Below, piece by piece: positions 1 through 11,010 of a stretch of 64,000 nucleotides of DNA. Source of the DNA: Rhabdornis inornatus. Taxonomy: Eukaryota; Chordata; Aves; Passeriformes; Rhabdornithidae. The notes beneath the pieces were generated by a model. That model saw only the letters and a list, made by a program, of their open reading frames with translations, had not been told where the DNA came from and did not search any database. Every line of letters starts with the position of its first letter. Position 1 is the first letter of the stretch. The translations under genes were made by a program, and so were the position numbers. The stretch spans positions 455,654-519,653 of the forward strand of contig VWZS01002872.1 in assembly GCA_013397075.1 (NCBI GenBank), in the 5' to 3' direction.

Positions 1-675
1 TCTCCTCTCCTCTCCTCTCTTCTTCTCTCTTCTCTCTTCTATGGCTGCCTGCATGGACCAAGAGGCTGAGCAGTGTTGAGCAGCATCCACATGCACCTTC
101 CCTCTTACTGCTCCCTGTGAGCACTCAGCCCAGCTCCCAGTCTAGCTCTTAATTAAAGGATTTCTGGTTGGACAGGGTACATATCCCATATAGAAAAGCC
201 TTATCAAAATAATTCTATGTAAGAAGAAAGATGTGATGTTAAAGGCACTTTCTGAAAGGCTAAAATGGTTGCCAGCTGTTTGTCTTTGCTTCTTTTCCTT
301 ATCTGGCATCCTTTTGCCAGCTAAAGAAGACCTGGACAATTTTGTGACAAAGTAAAAGGGCATTTTTAGTTCATGTTTGAAACTTTGTTTTCACTGGAAG
401 ACCGTAAGCTACCTGCTTACAGTAGCAGCTCCAAGTAGCAGCAAGGCATCAGTGATACTCTTCTTACCAACAAAATTTTTCATCTGACAAAGTGTTTTAT
501 CTTTTAGCTTGTTTTGGACAGCACTAATGGAACTCAAAGCCAGATGTAAAGATACTGAGCGAAACTGTGTTTGTTCCAAAGGCATTCCTATTCCTTCAGC
601 TATAGGCACGGAAGCTTCGTATCCACACCTGAAACCTCTTGCCAAAAGCAGCACAGGAAGCCCACCTTGGGAAGA

Positions 676-780
676 TGAGACTGAGAGGAGAGAATTGAAG
701 AGAATTGAAGAGAATTGAAGAGAGGGAGAGGAGAAGAGAAAAAGAGAAGAAGAAAAGAGAAGAGGAAAATAGGAGAGGAG
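676..780. repeat. Purine (GA-rich) low-complexity tract
   Basis: The + strand is almost entirely A and G over about 100 bp, including a threefold 10-bp repeat agagaattga. Long purine mirror-like tracts of this kind can form triplexes, which is inferred only. Confidence 0.8.
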
Positions 781-954
781 AACGCAACTCCCAGCCAAAC
801 ACATTTAGTCTCTTTTGGTTGTATTTTTCATGCTGCTTTCTATATGCTTAAGTTTTCCAGGATCTATTTATGCTTGAGAAATAATGGTGATGGGCTGGCA
901 TGGCAAATAGGAGGAAAGGCTTGGGTCTGACAAGACAAAAGCCCTAATTTTCAC

Positions 955-1112
955 TTAAAGAACCAAAAAAACCAAACCAAACCAAAACAAAAAAACCCAA
1001 AACAAACAAAAACAAACAAACAAAAAACCCCCAACCAAACAAAAAACCAACAGTGACAACAACAAAAAAACAGCAAAAACCCCAAAAAAAACAAAAAAAA
1101 AAATCCAAAAAA
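955..1112. repeat. A/C-rich simple repeat, (CAAA)n-like
   Basis: Runs of AAAC, AACC and AAAAAC continue for about 155 bp. The apparent minus-strand reading frame over it is low-complexity Phe/Leu/Val and is not a gene. Confidence 0.85.
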
Positions 1113-1954
1113 TGGTGCACCAGGTTTCCATTACAGATATGTTTATTTTCCAGTAGAAATACATTACCCTGCTCTCGTCAGTGAGTCTAAAGGAGCAGTT
1201 CTCAAACTCCACAACAGCAAGTGGCTGGCGGGGCTTGATGGGCAGCCTCGGCAGCAGCTCAGGGGCTGGCTGGCTCCTGCTCTCTGCTGTGAGCAGGACA
1301 CATTCAAGGTCTGAGAGCAGCTGGCTGGCCCCAAATCCTGGTCAAGGTGACAGGGACAGCAAAGGCCACACAGCCTCTGGGGCTGGCGGTCACTTGGCAC
1401 CTCTCCACAATGTGTCTTTAATTGGCCAAATTCTCCCGTGGAGAAAAGGTCACCGTAAGGGTTGGATGAATGGGACATGGACACACAGACACAAAGAGTG
1501 TCCCTCATGTTCAGCACAGAGCTACTGAAGTTTATTTCATGTAAGTAGTTCAATAATCCTGGTTTTAATGAAGTTACTCACCAGCTCACATGTTTCTCTG
1601 AAAGTCAAGCTAACAGTGTCCCAGTGGAACCCTCCAGCCATGCCTGGGAGGTCAGCACTCACCCTGCGCTGAGTTCAGATGTTCCAAAAAGCTGATAGGA
1701 AAAAAAAATCACCCCTGAAGCTCCAAGGAAGAGATTACTTGGAGATTAGGGGATTAACCCTAACACTAACCCTCAGAAATACATTTTCTCTATATCAAGT
1801 AGGGTGGTTTTGCTATTCTGAGCTTCCTGGCATCCTTTTTTGCCCCTATCAAGACACATTTTTCAGTTTTCCAAGCTCCTTGTGACTTTGTCCCTCTTGG
1901 CATCATGATTTTGTGCCCCATCCCTCTCTTCCTCACCCCTTTCCAATGGTCACC

Positions 1955-2096
1955 CTCCCTGGAAGTGCTCAAAAGACATATGGATATGGCACTTGGGGAT
2001 ATGGTTTAGTGGTGGCCTTGGCAGTGCTGGGGTAATGGTTGGACTCGATTATCCTAGGGGGCTTTTCCCAAACTAAAGGAATCTAAGATTCTATTA
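1955..2096 (+). mobile_element. CR1 LINE 3'-end fragment
   Basis: Matches the typical avian CR1 tail: 'ggaagtgctcaaaagacat', then 'atggtttagtggtggccttg', 'gcagtgctgg' and 'ggttggactcgattatccta', ending in degenerate ATTCTA units. It is 5'-truncated, as most CR1 copies are. Confidence 0.9.
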
Positions 2097-3420
2097 CTTG
2101 TGTCCAAACTTATTTCTTGGCATACACCAGACCTGGTATCTCCCTTTTTTCTGTGGAGATGTGCCTTCCATTTCCCTTCAACCTCCTTGAGCTGATCCTT
2201 CAGCATTCCCACTGTGATTCCTGCTCTCTGCACTGGCTGCAGCACCTGCATCTACCATACCTGACACCACTCACTTCAATGCCCCATTTCCCTGTTGTCC
2301 CTGAGACTTCTAAAATTACTCTACCAGTTCCAGTTAACAATCAGCCCAATTTCCGACACATTTTTAGTAGTGCCTGATGTTATAAATGCTTCTTAAAAAC
2401 CTGCCCTATCACCATTACTTGGGAAGAAGTCCAAGGTGGTGGTTTCCTCCCTCCTCTCTTAGAGCTTGGAGGTGGTTACATCCAATTTACTATGGCCTGT
2501 ATCCTGGACATCCAGGAGAGGTGATGCGCAAGGTGGTGGAGAAGGCTGCTCTGAGCTAAAGGTTTGGTTGCTCTTGAACCCATCCCTAGTGATTACAAAA
2601 CTCTTCAGCCGCTGGGCCATATTGACCAGGCTGGTGCCTGCACACAGCATGGCAGGCAGGAAGCAGGAGGTTGTTTCCCTGCAGCCATCAGCAGGTTTGC
2701 TGTCATTTGCACGGTGAACATTCACACACATCAGTTGTTGTGGTCCAGTGCTTGTGGGAAGGAGAGCTCACCCTCCAACAAGGGAATCTGCAGAAGGAAA
2801 GTCCCTGGTGCAGCAGTTTGATCTTCCTGAGCCCCGCTCAGCCCAAAGCATCTGCCACACACCCTGGGGGCTTGGAAAAAGCTGGGATATCAGGATGGAT
2901 CCCTCTAAAACTCCTCTCCCAGGCAACCTGGAGGAACACTGTTCAGTGCAGAGACCAGGAATGATCTCTGGACATCTGCCAACATTAAAAAACAACAACA
3001 TGGAGCTCTGAGGTTTCTGCCCGCTTGGCATATATCTGTCACCACATGTGTTGACACAGAGCAATGCTGCCACGTCACGTTGGACGTGGCAGTTGCTGTC
3101 AACACCAGTTCAGGGCAGAGAGAACTGCTCAGGGCAGCTATTTTTTGAAAATGTCCTGAATAAAGGGCTGGACCAAGCCCTGGGGACACAGCCTGCCACT
3201 AAAGGTGGCCATGCTGGAGAGCACTCTGGCTCGGGGACTCCTGAGACACGGCCCAGGGAGAATGTGTGTAAACCAAAGACAAATGACCAACCTCAGGCCA
3301 ACCTGGTGACACTAGGTTTTGGAAAGTTTGCTTTCTGCTCAGAGAAGCCTTTTGCTGCTCTGGAATACAGGAAGACCTCGTGGCCAGTGTGAGGAACTCT
3401 TGCCAGGCAGATAAACAGGG
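2097..3420. other. Non-genic unique sequence
   Basis: I see no recognisable repeat or exon. The open frames on both strands lack any family resemblance and carry no supporting splice or start context. Confidence 0.5.
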
Positions 3421-3520
3421 CATAGAATTACAGAATCATTAGGGTTGAAAAACACCTCAAAGATCATTGAGTTCAACCATTAACCTGGCACTTGCAGGTC
3501 CACTGACAAGCCACAGCTCT
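3421..3520 (-). mobile_element. CR1 LINE 3'-end fragment
   Basis: Reverse-strand CR1: the tail 'catagaattacagaatcatt' is followed by 'gggttgaaaaacacctcaaa' and 'gatcattgagttcaaccat'. The inner boundary is blurred by divergence. Confidence 0.88.
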
Positions 3521-4237
3521 ACACAGCACATACAGCCATTGCCCAACACAAATGGGAATCTATAAGGAACAAAGATCCAGCTACAGCCCACCCCCAGCCC
3601 ACTTCCCATCCAAACAGCCATCCCCTAGAAAATGCTGCTGAAGGACACAGCACTTTCTTTCCACTGCCTCTTCTCACCTGTCCTCAGTGCTGGCTGAAGC
3701 TCTCCCTCCTGCAGGGCTCTGGCAGGTTGGTCCCAGCCTGCCCTCGATCCCTTCCCAAACCACTGCTGCAGGCTCCCTGCTGGGTGCAGGCCTATGTCCC
3801 ATCACAGGGATCCCCTTACAGTGATCCCATCCCAGTAATTCCATCCCAGCCAGCTAGAGGCTGAAGCAGCACCAGCAATGATGCTCCCAAGGACACCAGG
3901 CTGTGGCTGTAAACAGTGTGGGATGGAGGGCAGGATTGTGACTGATGTGTATTGGACGGACCTCAGCATGCTCCAGCTCAGCTGACAGCAAGGACAGGAT
4001 GCACAGGGAACATCCAGAGGTTTGGTCACCTGCACTCAACCCTTGCACCACCTAGTGCACTACTATCCAGGACACCTCGTGCTGAGGTTCCACGGCACCT
4101 GGGTGACCTGCCACACTTTGTCTGCCTCTGCAACTGCACCTGCTCCCCAGCCTGGCACCCCAAGCACACCCCATCTTCCCCTGGCTGTGTCTTGGGAGTT
4201 GCACTGAAGGCAAATGTGCATGGGTGAATTTTTTACA

Positions 4238-4269
<32 letters not shown>

Positions 4270-5013
4270 CCCACTTCAAGGTATTTTTAACCTTTAAGGA
4301 ATTTTTTATCTTCTTTGATTTTTTCCTTCTTCAAATATTGTCCTGGTGGGTGGCCTCAAGAGGCAGAGAGGTGCTCCCATAACCATGCTGGGGTGCTGCC
4401 TGTGAGAATGCCTTGGCAGCTGACACAGTGGGTGACTTGTGCCCCTTGCTCCAGGGCACTGTGGGGTCTCAGAGCACCTTGCTCCAAGCTCACACACATA
4501 CACAGCCTTTGCTGGGTCTTTCCTACAGAGCCACTCCAACCTACTGGCTAGCTTTGGGAAGCTACATCCCAGAGATTCTCCCAAGGAGAGGCATCTCCTC
4601 CTTCCAGCACTGCTCCTCTCCATCTTCAAAGCATCAGAGGAGGGCAGGGCTAGGAGGGTCTGACAGCTTAAATCACCAGGAGTCAGGGAACCTCAGTGAC
4701 TTTGAGGAGCTGGGCCCAGTGCCCACTAAACCAAAGCCTGTGGAGTAATCCTAGGAGAGTGTGTTCAGGGGTTAGTCCTGCAAATCCTGCAAATCCCTCT
4801 CTTATACAAGGGACAAAGGTCAGTTCTGGGGTACCTGTGTTTGCATCCTCCTGTTTCACGTATCTCCAGGAGGGACATTTCTCACTGCAGTGACATGGGT
4901 TCCTGCCCAGGAGAAGCTCATGGAAAGCAGCAGGAGGCATGAGCTGACACAGGATGGAAAACAGGATCCTATGTCAGCATGTGGCCTCGTGCTGTCCCTG
5001 AGGATGTCACTTT
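3521..5013. other. Non-genic sequence with a poly-T run
   Basis: The stretch holds a 30-T homopolymer at 4240-4269. Otherwise it is unique-looking, and no gene is supported. Confidence 0.5.
4240..4269. repeat. Poly-T homopolymer (30 T)
   Basis: There is an uninterrupted T run on the + strand. It may be the A-tail of an old minus-strand retroinsertion, but the sequence to its right shows no element I recognise. Confidence 0.9.
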
Positions 5014-5250
5014 TCATAGAATCATGGAATCTCCTGAATGGGAAGAGACCCACAGGGTTCATCCAGTCCAGCCCCTGGCCCTACACCCCAACAATCCCAC
5101 CCTGTTGATCCCTGGCAGCGCTGTCCAAACACTCCTGGAGCTCTGGCAGCCTCGGGCTGTGCCCATTCCCTGGGGAGCCTGGGCAGTGCCCAGCACCCTC
5201 TGGGGGAAGAACCTTTCCCTGATCTCCAGTCACGTCTTGCTCTGGTCCAT
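5014..5250 (-). mobile_element. CR1 LINE 3'-end fragment
   Basis: The reverse-strand CR1 tail 'catagaatcatggaatctcc' is followed by the 'gggaagagacccacagggtt' block. Next come the 'acaccccaacaatcccaccc' segment and 'gagcctgggcagtgcccagc', the same subtype as the copy at 9058-9302. Confidence 0.92.
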
Positions 5251-8200
5251 TCCTTCTGCTCCACAATGCCAGCAGAATCGACTCCACACTAGCAGCTGAA
5301 GGGAAAATTCCTTTTATGTTTAAATCCCAGGGAATCTGGCTGATTCTGAACTCTGTGCCCCTGAGAGTGGATAGCACTGAACCACCTCATTCCTCAACAA
5401 AGCCCATCTCAAAGCCAGGAGGGGCAGAGCAGGGCTGCTGGTGTTCAGGAGATTCTCCTGATGGGAGAGATTTCTTTTCACCCTTTTTGCGGTCTAAGGA
5501 GGGAAACTGGTACCAACTCAGAGCATCCTCTGCAGCCCAGTGCTGGGGGTCACACCAGCTCTGAGTAGCCTCCTACCTTTTGTTTTCTCCCACAGCCTTG
5601 TTCTTAAAAAAAGAACAGGAATCTTGCCTGTTGCAGATGGTTCATCTGGAATTTTTTCCTTTAATCTGAAAATTCAATTTATTTCAGCTACAGGAGACAA
5701 AGTTATACATCTGACAAAGATCATTCTAACTCAAGCTACAGGAGACAAGGTTATACATTTGACAAAGATAATTCTAACTCAAGACACAGAGCAGCATCCC
5801 AGTTTTCCTGTGTGCAGGCTGGAAGTCCTGCTACCTGCTTCAAAATCTGTGGGAACAACAGCTTTCCAGCTTTCCTTGGGCTTCGGTCAAATCCCTGGAG
5901 GAGTTTATATTGCACCCATGCAGCCTCCTCTCAGCTGTGTTCTGCCACTCTATTTGTATTCTCTTGATTCAACTCCAGCTTTACTCGTTGTCGTGGTTTA
6001 ACCAGCACACTTGTCCGTGAGGTGCTGTAGAGATGTAGGGAGATAAACACAGAGCCAAGTGACTCAGGGACGTGGCACAGCTAGGGGGTGGGTGCCAAAT
6101 CCTCCCTAAATGCGTGTTTGAGAAAGTCTGCCTGTGAATAACAATTCAATGTAATAACGTCATCTCTGAGTGGTTCTTGCTGTCCCTTGGTGCCTGAGGA
6201 GCAGAGCAGAGCAGCTGTTGTGGAGCAGGGGAATGAGCATCCCAGAGCATGGCCAGAGCAGGCAGCAAGGGCTCGCAGCAGCACATCCCAGTGCCCACCA
6301 AGTGCTTCTCGTTCCACTTGGATGGGAGCTCCAGCTCCACATTCAGGACCTGTTGACCTGGCAGTGGTCAGGGCTTGGGCTGCACCTTGGGTGCTGGTGC
6401 CTGAGCTGGGCTTTGCTAGCCTCCCCTGGGACAGCTGGCGTAGCTCACAGGGCCAGAACCTGAGAAGGCATTTGCATTTTAGCCCAGATTTTCCCAGTTA
6501 ATCAGGACCCTTCCGTCTAGTCACTTGCTTTTTTAAAGCAAGGAAAGAGATTTCCCAAATCCAGGCAGCTCTAAGATTACACACAGGCAGAGACACCATC
6601 AGTCTCTGTCAGTCATTCACTCTGGCTGGAAAGTTGGCGGCAAAGGAGTTCAGTTGCAGGAGCAGTGAAGCCAAGCCTGGCTCCAGCCCTTGGTGGGTGC
6701 GTGGAGCTGCTGCTCTGTCATGTGACATCTCACTCCCCCTCAGCCCATGCAAATCGTTGCAAAAGATGCAGATTCACACCCAGAAGCTCATGGGTCCTTG
6801 ACATGGTCTTTGTCCTGATGGACATTTCAGAGGGCATCAGCAAAGAAAGAGCAGAGGCGGGGAATAACATGAGAAGGAACAACATCAAGCTTGGGAGAGC
6901 TGTGAAATTTCTGCTTCAATGTGAGAACGGACTCTTCAGGACTCTTCCCACACAGGAGAGAAATCCCTTGTGTTCATACCACCCTGAATGGCCCCTCCAA
7001 GGGCTGTGGGGTCTCCCAGGAGAAACAGTGAGCTTTTCATGAAACGCTGCATCACCTCCCTCAGAGCCCTCTGGGACTGGGTCTCTCATCTGGGGACAGA
7101 CACTGTCAGGCAGAGAGGGCAGTGCCTGCCTGTAGGGTGGCTAGAGGAGGGGAGGAGTGCCAGCACTGGCTGGCTCCTGGTGAGTTCCTTGGCAGGCAGG
7201 GCTTCCTCTGCACCCCATGTTTCAGCAAGCAGTGGGAGTGACTCTTGTGCAGCCCCTGCACACGGAACCAGCCACTGAGGGATGCCATGGGGGCAGGACA
7301 GGTGCTACAGGAGAGAGGACACGAGCACTGGTTGCAACAAGTTGGAAGTGAATTGGGGAGGGACAACTGCACCTGCAGCTTTGAAACTGGGCTTTCCCTT
7401 GGCATCTGCATGGAGTCCCCAGCTCTGCTTCCTCAGCTGGTCAGGAACAGAGGAAACTCTTTCCTTAATTTTATCTAAATTCAGGACAAGTCTTGATTGC
7501 CTGAACCTGCATTTAACCAAAAAAGCGATATAATATTTCTCTAAAAATTTTGATTCAGCACTATCTAGACTTTCCTGCTCCAGCATCTGGCCTCCTACAG
7601 AGAATATGATTTGGAGAGTGGAGGTGAGGAAGGGATATGAAAGGTGACCCCTAGCACCATGTGGCATCTGAGGGCTTGGAAGGAAGGGTGATGCAGACAG
7701 AGAGGATGTGAGTTCCTTGCTGGAGAAGAGTGAGGAAGGCAGCACTTGCTGCAGGAGCACATCCTGCCCTTCCCTCCATGCTGATACACAGCCCAGACCT
7801 GAAGCTGCTCCAGGTCACAGCAGGGGCTTGGCAGGTTTTTTCCAGTGAGGAGTCATTTGTTGACGTTCTGCACCAAAGGACATTCCTTGTTATTCAAGCC
7901 AACTTCAATTAACCAAGTCAAACTTGCAGTCCTGCTTCTCAGTGCCTTCAGACATCCACAGTCCTCATCCCATCCCCTCCTGGTCACCACCAGGGTTCCT
8001 GCTGTGGTCTTGCACTCTTGACTGCTGCACCAAGCCAGAAGCAATAGTAGCTCAAGTAAAAGACAGCAAAAACCTGATGCTTGTTCCCATGCCAGGAGCA
8101 CTGACTGGACCTGGCTAGAGACCGGCCGTGCTGGAGCTGGCTGGAGCCAGGATTTGTGGGTGTGTTGAGTGGGATAATCTACTAAATTAAGTATCTTATT

Positions 8201-8377
8201 CTGCAGCTCATCACCTTGTCTGTCTCATTTTGTAACTCATCAGCGTGGCTGGGAAGATTTGGATGCTGGTTATTCAGCAGCGCTGTTTAAATGCTGGCAT
8301 GTCCCCTTGGCTCACAAGAGACTACAGTTATATACACCAGCAGTGATGTTAAAGAGGGGTGTTTACATCTGTGCTAA
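5251..8377. other. Non-genic sequence with a 48-bp duplication
   Basis: Holds a two-copy tandem repeat at 5686-5783. Around 6715-6760 there is an E-box-like tcatgtga and an octamer atgcaaat in a unique-looking block. No gene is recognised. Confidence 0.5.
5686..5783. repeat. Tandem duplication, 2 x 48 bp
   Basis: Unit: 'agctacaggagacaaagtta' then 'tacatctgacaaagatcatt' and 'ctaactca'. The second copy starts at 5734 and differs at about three positions, so the duplication is fairly recent. Confidence 0.9.
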
Positions 8378-8545
8378 TCACAGAATCACTTCCAGTCCAG
8401 ACTGGCTTGGGTTGGAAGGAACCTTAAAACTCATGTTTTCCCGTCCCTTGTCACGGACATGGGCACCTTCCACTATCCCAAGTTGCTTCAAGCCCCATCC
8501 AACCTGATGAACATTTCCACGGATGGGGCAGCCACATCTTCTCTG
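8378..8545 (-). mobile_element. CR1 LINE 3'-end fragment
   Basis: The reverse strand reads a CR1 tail (atcacagaatcac), then 'ggcttgggttggaaggaacc' and 'ttaaaactcatg', followed by 'ccactatcccaagttgcttc'. Confidence 0.88.
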
Positions 8546-9057
8546 GTTCTCAGCTATCAACAATCGACCTCATAGGAACACATACACTGTCTGGAAATCC
8601 CGAAGCAACCACCTGGACCAGACTGTCAGCAACGGCAGAACAAGCCCTGAGGGTACACATTGCTGCCCTCTTCCAGGCAGCCCCACTCCAGGAAAACATG
8701 GCAGCAGATACCCAGGTTTTGCTGCTACAGCTCTGCTCCGCTCCAGCCCAGCCACACTCTGTCTGCCTGTCTTCTTTCTGTGATCCTGCTTTGCACAAGG
8801 CATCACTCTGGTGTCACACACCCACTGACTCCTTGCCCCAAGCTTCCCATCTCCAACTGGTGACACAAGCTGCCACAGGAACATCAGTGAATCACAAAAC
8901 TCTTGATTTCACATTCCTAGGCCCCATACAGGTCTATCACATCCATTCCCTGCTGCAGGAGGTTGGCAAGGAGTGTCACCGAGCCCAGGCCCTCCAAGAC
9001 CCTCCATCTGCATTGGGCACAAGCATCCTGTTCACTTTCAACTTGAGGGAATGGCTG
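8546..9057. other. Non-genic sequence between two CR1 copies
   Basis: Unique-looking with no repeat or exon that I can name. Confidence 0.5.
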
Positions 9058-9302
9058 GAACTGTGCCAGGGGGGGTTTAGGTTGGATATCAGGAAAGGTT
9101 CTTCCCCAGAGGGGGCTGGGCACTGCCCAGGCTCCCCAGGCAATGGGCACAGCCCCGAGGCTGCCAGAGCTCCAGGAGTGTTTGGGCAGCGCTGCCAGGG
9201 ATGCACAGGGTGGGATTGTTGGGGTGTCTGTGCAGGAACAGGGGCTGGACTTGGTGATCCCTGTGGGTCCCTTCAGACTCTGGAGACTCTGTGATTCTGT
9301 AA
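9058..9302 (+). mobile_element. CR1 LINE 3'-end fragment
   Basis: A good CR1 match: 'tttaggttggatatcaggaa', 'aggttcttccccagaggggg', 'ctgggcactgcccaggctcc' and 'caggggctggacttggtgat', ending 'gactctgtgattctgt'. The long open frame across it is a by-product of the repeat. Confidence 0.93.
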
Positions 9303-10554
9303 CTCCCCATGTGTTCCACCGAGGTCAGCCCCGGCTGCCTGCCTCCAAAGACTCCTCCAGCTAAAAGGGTGCCAGTCACAGGAGTCCCAGCATTTTGCTG
9401 ACTAATTTCCAGTGGAATCAGGAAGCTGGGGTTACAGGGGGAAGTTATGAATGAAAGGAGCAGTGCTGGGTTCCACGCAGACCAAGGGCATTACTATCCT
9501 ACGCGACGTGTAATTAAATTGTGGAGCTCATGGCCACAGGATGCCACACGGGCTAAAAATACACACGGCTTTGAAATGAGATTAGACAAACTCACCGAGA
9601 GCAGGCTCGTGGTGGCTGTTACACGCATACCACTCCTGGCTCAGGAAGTCACTAAGGCATCAATTGCTGGAAGATGGAAGGGTATCACAAGGGCAGATCT
9701 CCTGCCTCTATCTGCCTGCAATTTGTCACCGTCGCTGGCTGGGACTGAGTTACCTTGGCTGACCCAGCCCACACTGCTGCTCTCCCTGTGCAAAGGATGG
9801 CAGTGGTAGTTTTGGGGGTCTTGGCACTCTGCCTGATCCCATCTGTGTGCTCTGATGCACTGCCTCAGAGCTGCCTCACCCAAACCTCTGAAAGCAGGGC
9901 TCAAAGCCCTCCTGTTACACACAACCACCCAGAGATGCTGCTGCAAGGTGAGCAGTTCCTGGCCCTCTGTGCCCTGATAAACCCAAAAGCCCATGAACCC
10001 TTTGGGCTTGTCCTATCCTTATACGGTGGGAGGCTCTTGGGATGGATGAGCACCAACTCAAATCCCTGCCTGCCCCACTGAAACTGGAACTGCTGGGTAT
10101 GCGCTGTTCCCAAATCCCAGAAACAAAATCTCTGTCTCTGCAGGCATCTCACCAGCAGCCTTGGGGTGCTGCTGGTGCAGAACCGATCCTCGTGCTCTGT
10201 CAATGTTTGGCTGAGACCATATCCCATCCAGGGCAGGTGATCCAGATGTGCCATGGGCTGACAGCAGGGTTCTGGTCCTGGCAGTGGGAAGCCACCTCAC
10301 ACCACACCATGTGCCCCTCTCCATGCCCACTGGGCTCAGTCTTTGCACACCTCAGGGATTTCTTCAGGCTCTCTCATCTCTCTTCTTCCCTACCCTCTGT
10401 CCTCTTTCCTACGCTGCAGAGGTTTTTCAGGTTCACTGGACTGCAGTCGGTGAGTTCCAGGAATCTTGCTCTGCTGTTAGCTCTTTAGGCTGGAGTCTCC
10501 ACTCCTGATGACTTCTTCTCTGTGTCTCTACAGCATCCCTTGGCCTGGATGGAC
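9303..10554. other. Non-genic sequence, includes a possible ancient CR1 remnant
   Basis: The block at 9470-9625 is described separately. The rest is unique-looking. Confidence 0.5.
9470..9625 (+). mobile_element. Possible ancient CR1-type retroelement remnant
   Basis: 'attaaattgtggagctcatg', 'gccacaggatgcc', 'ggctaaaaatacacacggct' and 'ttgaaatgagattagacaaa' follow the order of a very old CR1-class 3' region ('attaaactgtggaactcact', 'gccacaggatg', later 'ttcaaaagagattagacaaa'). It keeps several CpGs and is much more diverged than the other copies. The call rests on remembered patterns. Confidence 0.4.
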
Positions 10555-11010
10555 AGACACACTGGAGCATGTCCAGGGAACAGAACAGAGCTCGGGAAGT
10601 GGCTGAACCACCAGGAACAGCTGAGGGAGCTGGGGACGCTCAGTCTGGAGAAAAGGAGACTCAGGGGGAACCTTCTGGCTCTGCACAATGGACAGGAGGG
10701 GACAGCCAGGTAGGGGTCAGGCTCTGCTCCCAGGGAACAAGGACAGGATGAGAGGAAATGGCCTCAAGTTGTAAGAGGGTAGATTTAGATTGAATAATAG
10801 GAAAAATTTCCTCACTGGAAGTGTGGTCAGGCATTGGAGCAGGCTGCCTAGGGGAGTGGTGGACTCACCATTACTGGAAGCGTTCAGAAAATTATGTAGA
10901 TGTGGGACCTGGGGACATGATCACTGGTGGCTTTGGCAGTGGCAGGGTGAGTGGTTGGACTCAGTGGTCTTAGAGGACTTTTCCAGCCTTAGTGATTCTG
11001 TGATTCTGTG
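10555..11010 (+). mobile_element. CR1 LINE 3'-end fragment (about 455 bp)
   Basis: Contains 'ctgagggagctggggacgct', 'agggggaaccttctggctct', 'gaggaaatggcctcaagttg', 'tgtggtcaggcattggagca' and 'ggttggactcagtggtctta', ending in two gattctgtg octamers. It belongs to the same subtype as the copies at 21045-21445 and 60680-61185. Confidence 0.94.

Larger units (their letters stand above)
1..1954. other. Non-genic DNA with simple-sequence tracts
   Basis: The stretch opens with a CTCCT/CTTCT pyrimidine tract (1-42). A purine tract at 676-780 includes three copies of the decamer agagaattga. An A/C-rich (CAAA)-like run covers 955-1112. A degenerate telomere-like string (taaccctaacactaaccct) lies near 1755-1774. 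I see no gene. Confidence 0.6.

Noticed and set aside
8698..9294. 198-codon open frame on the + strand
   Set aside because: Its second half runs through a CR1 fragment and its first half has no family resemblance, splice or start support.
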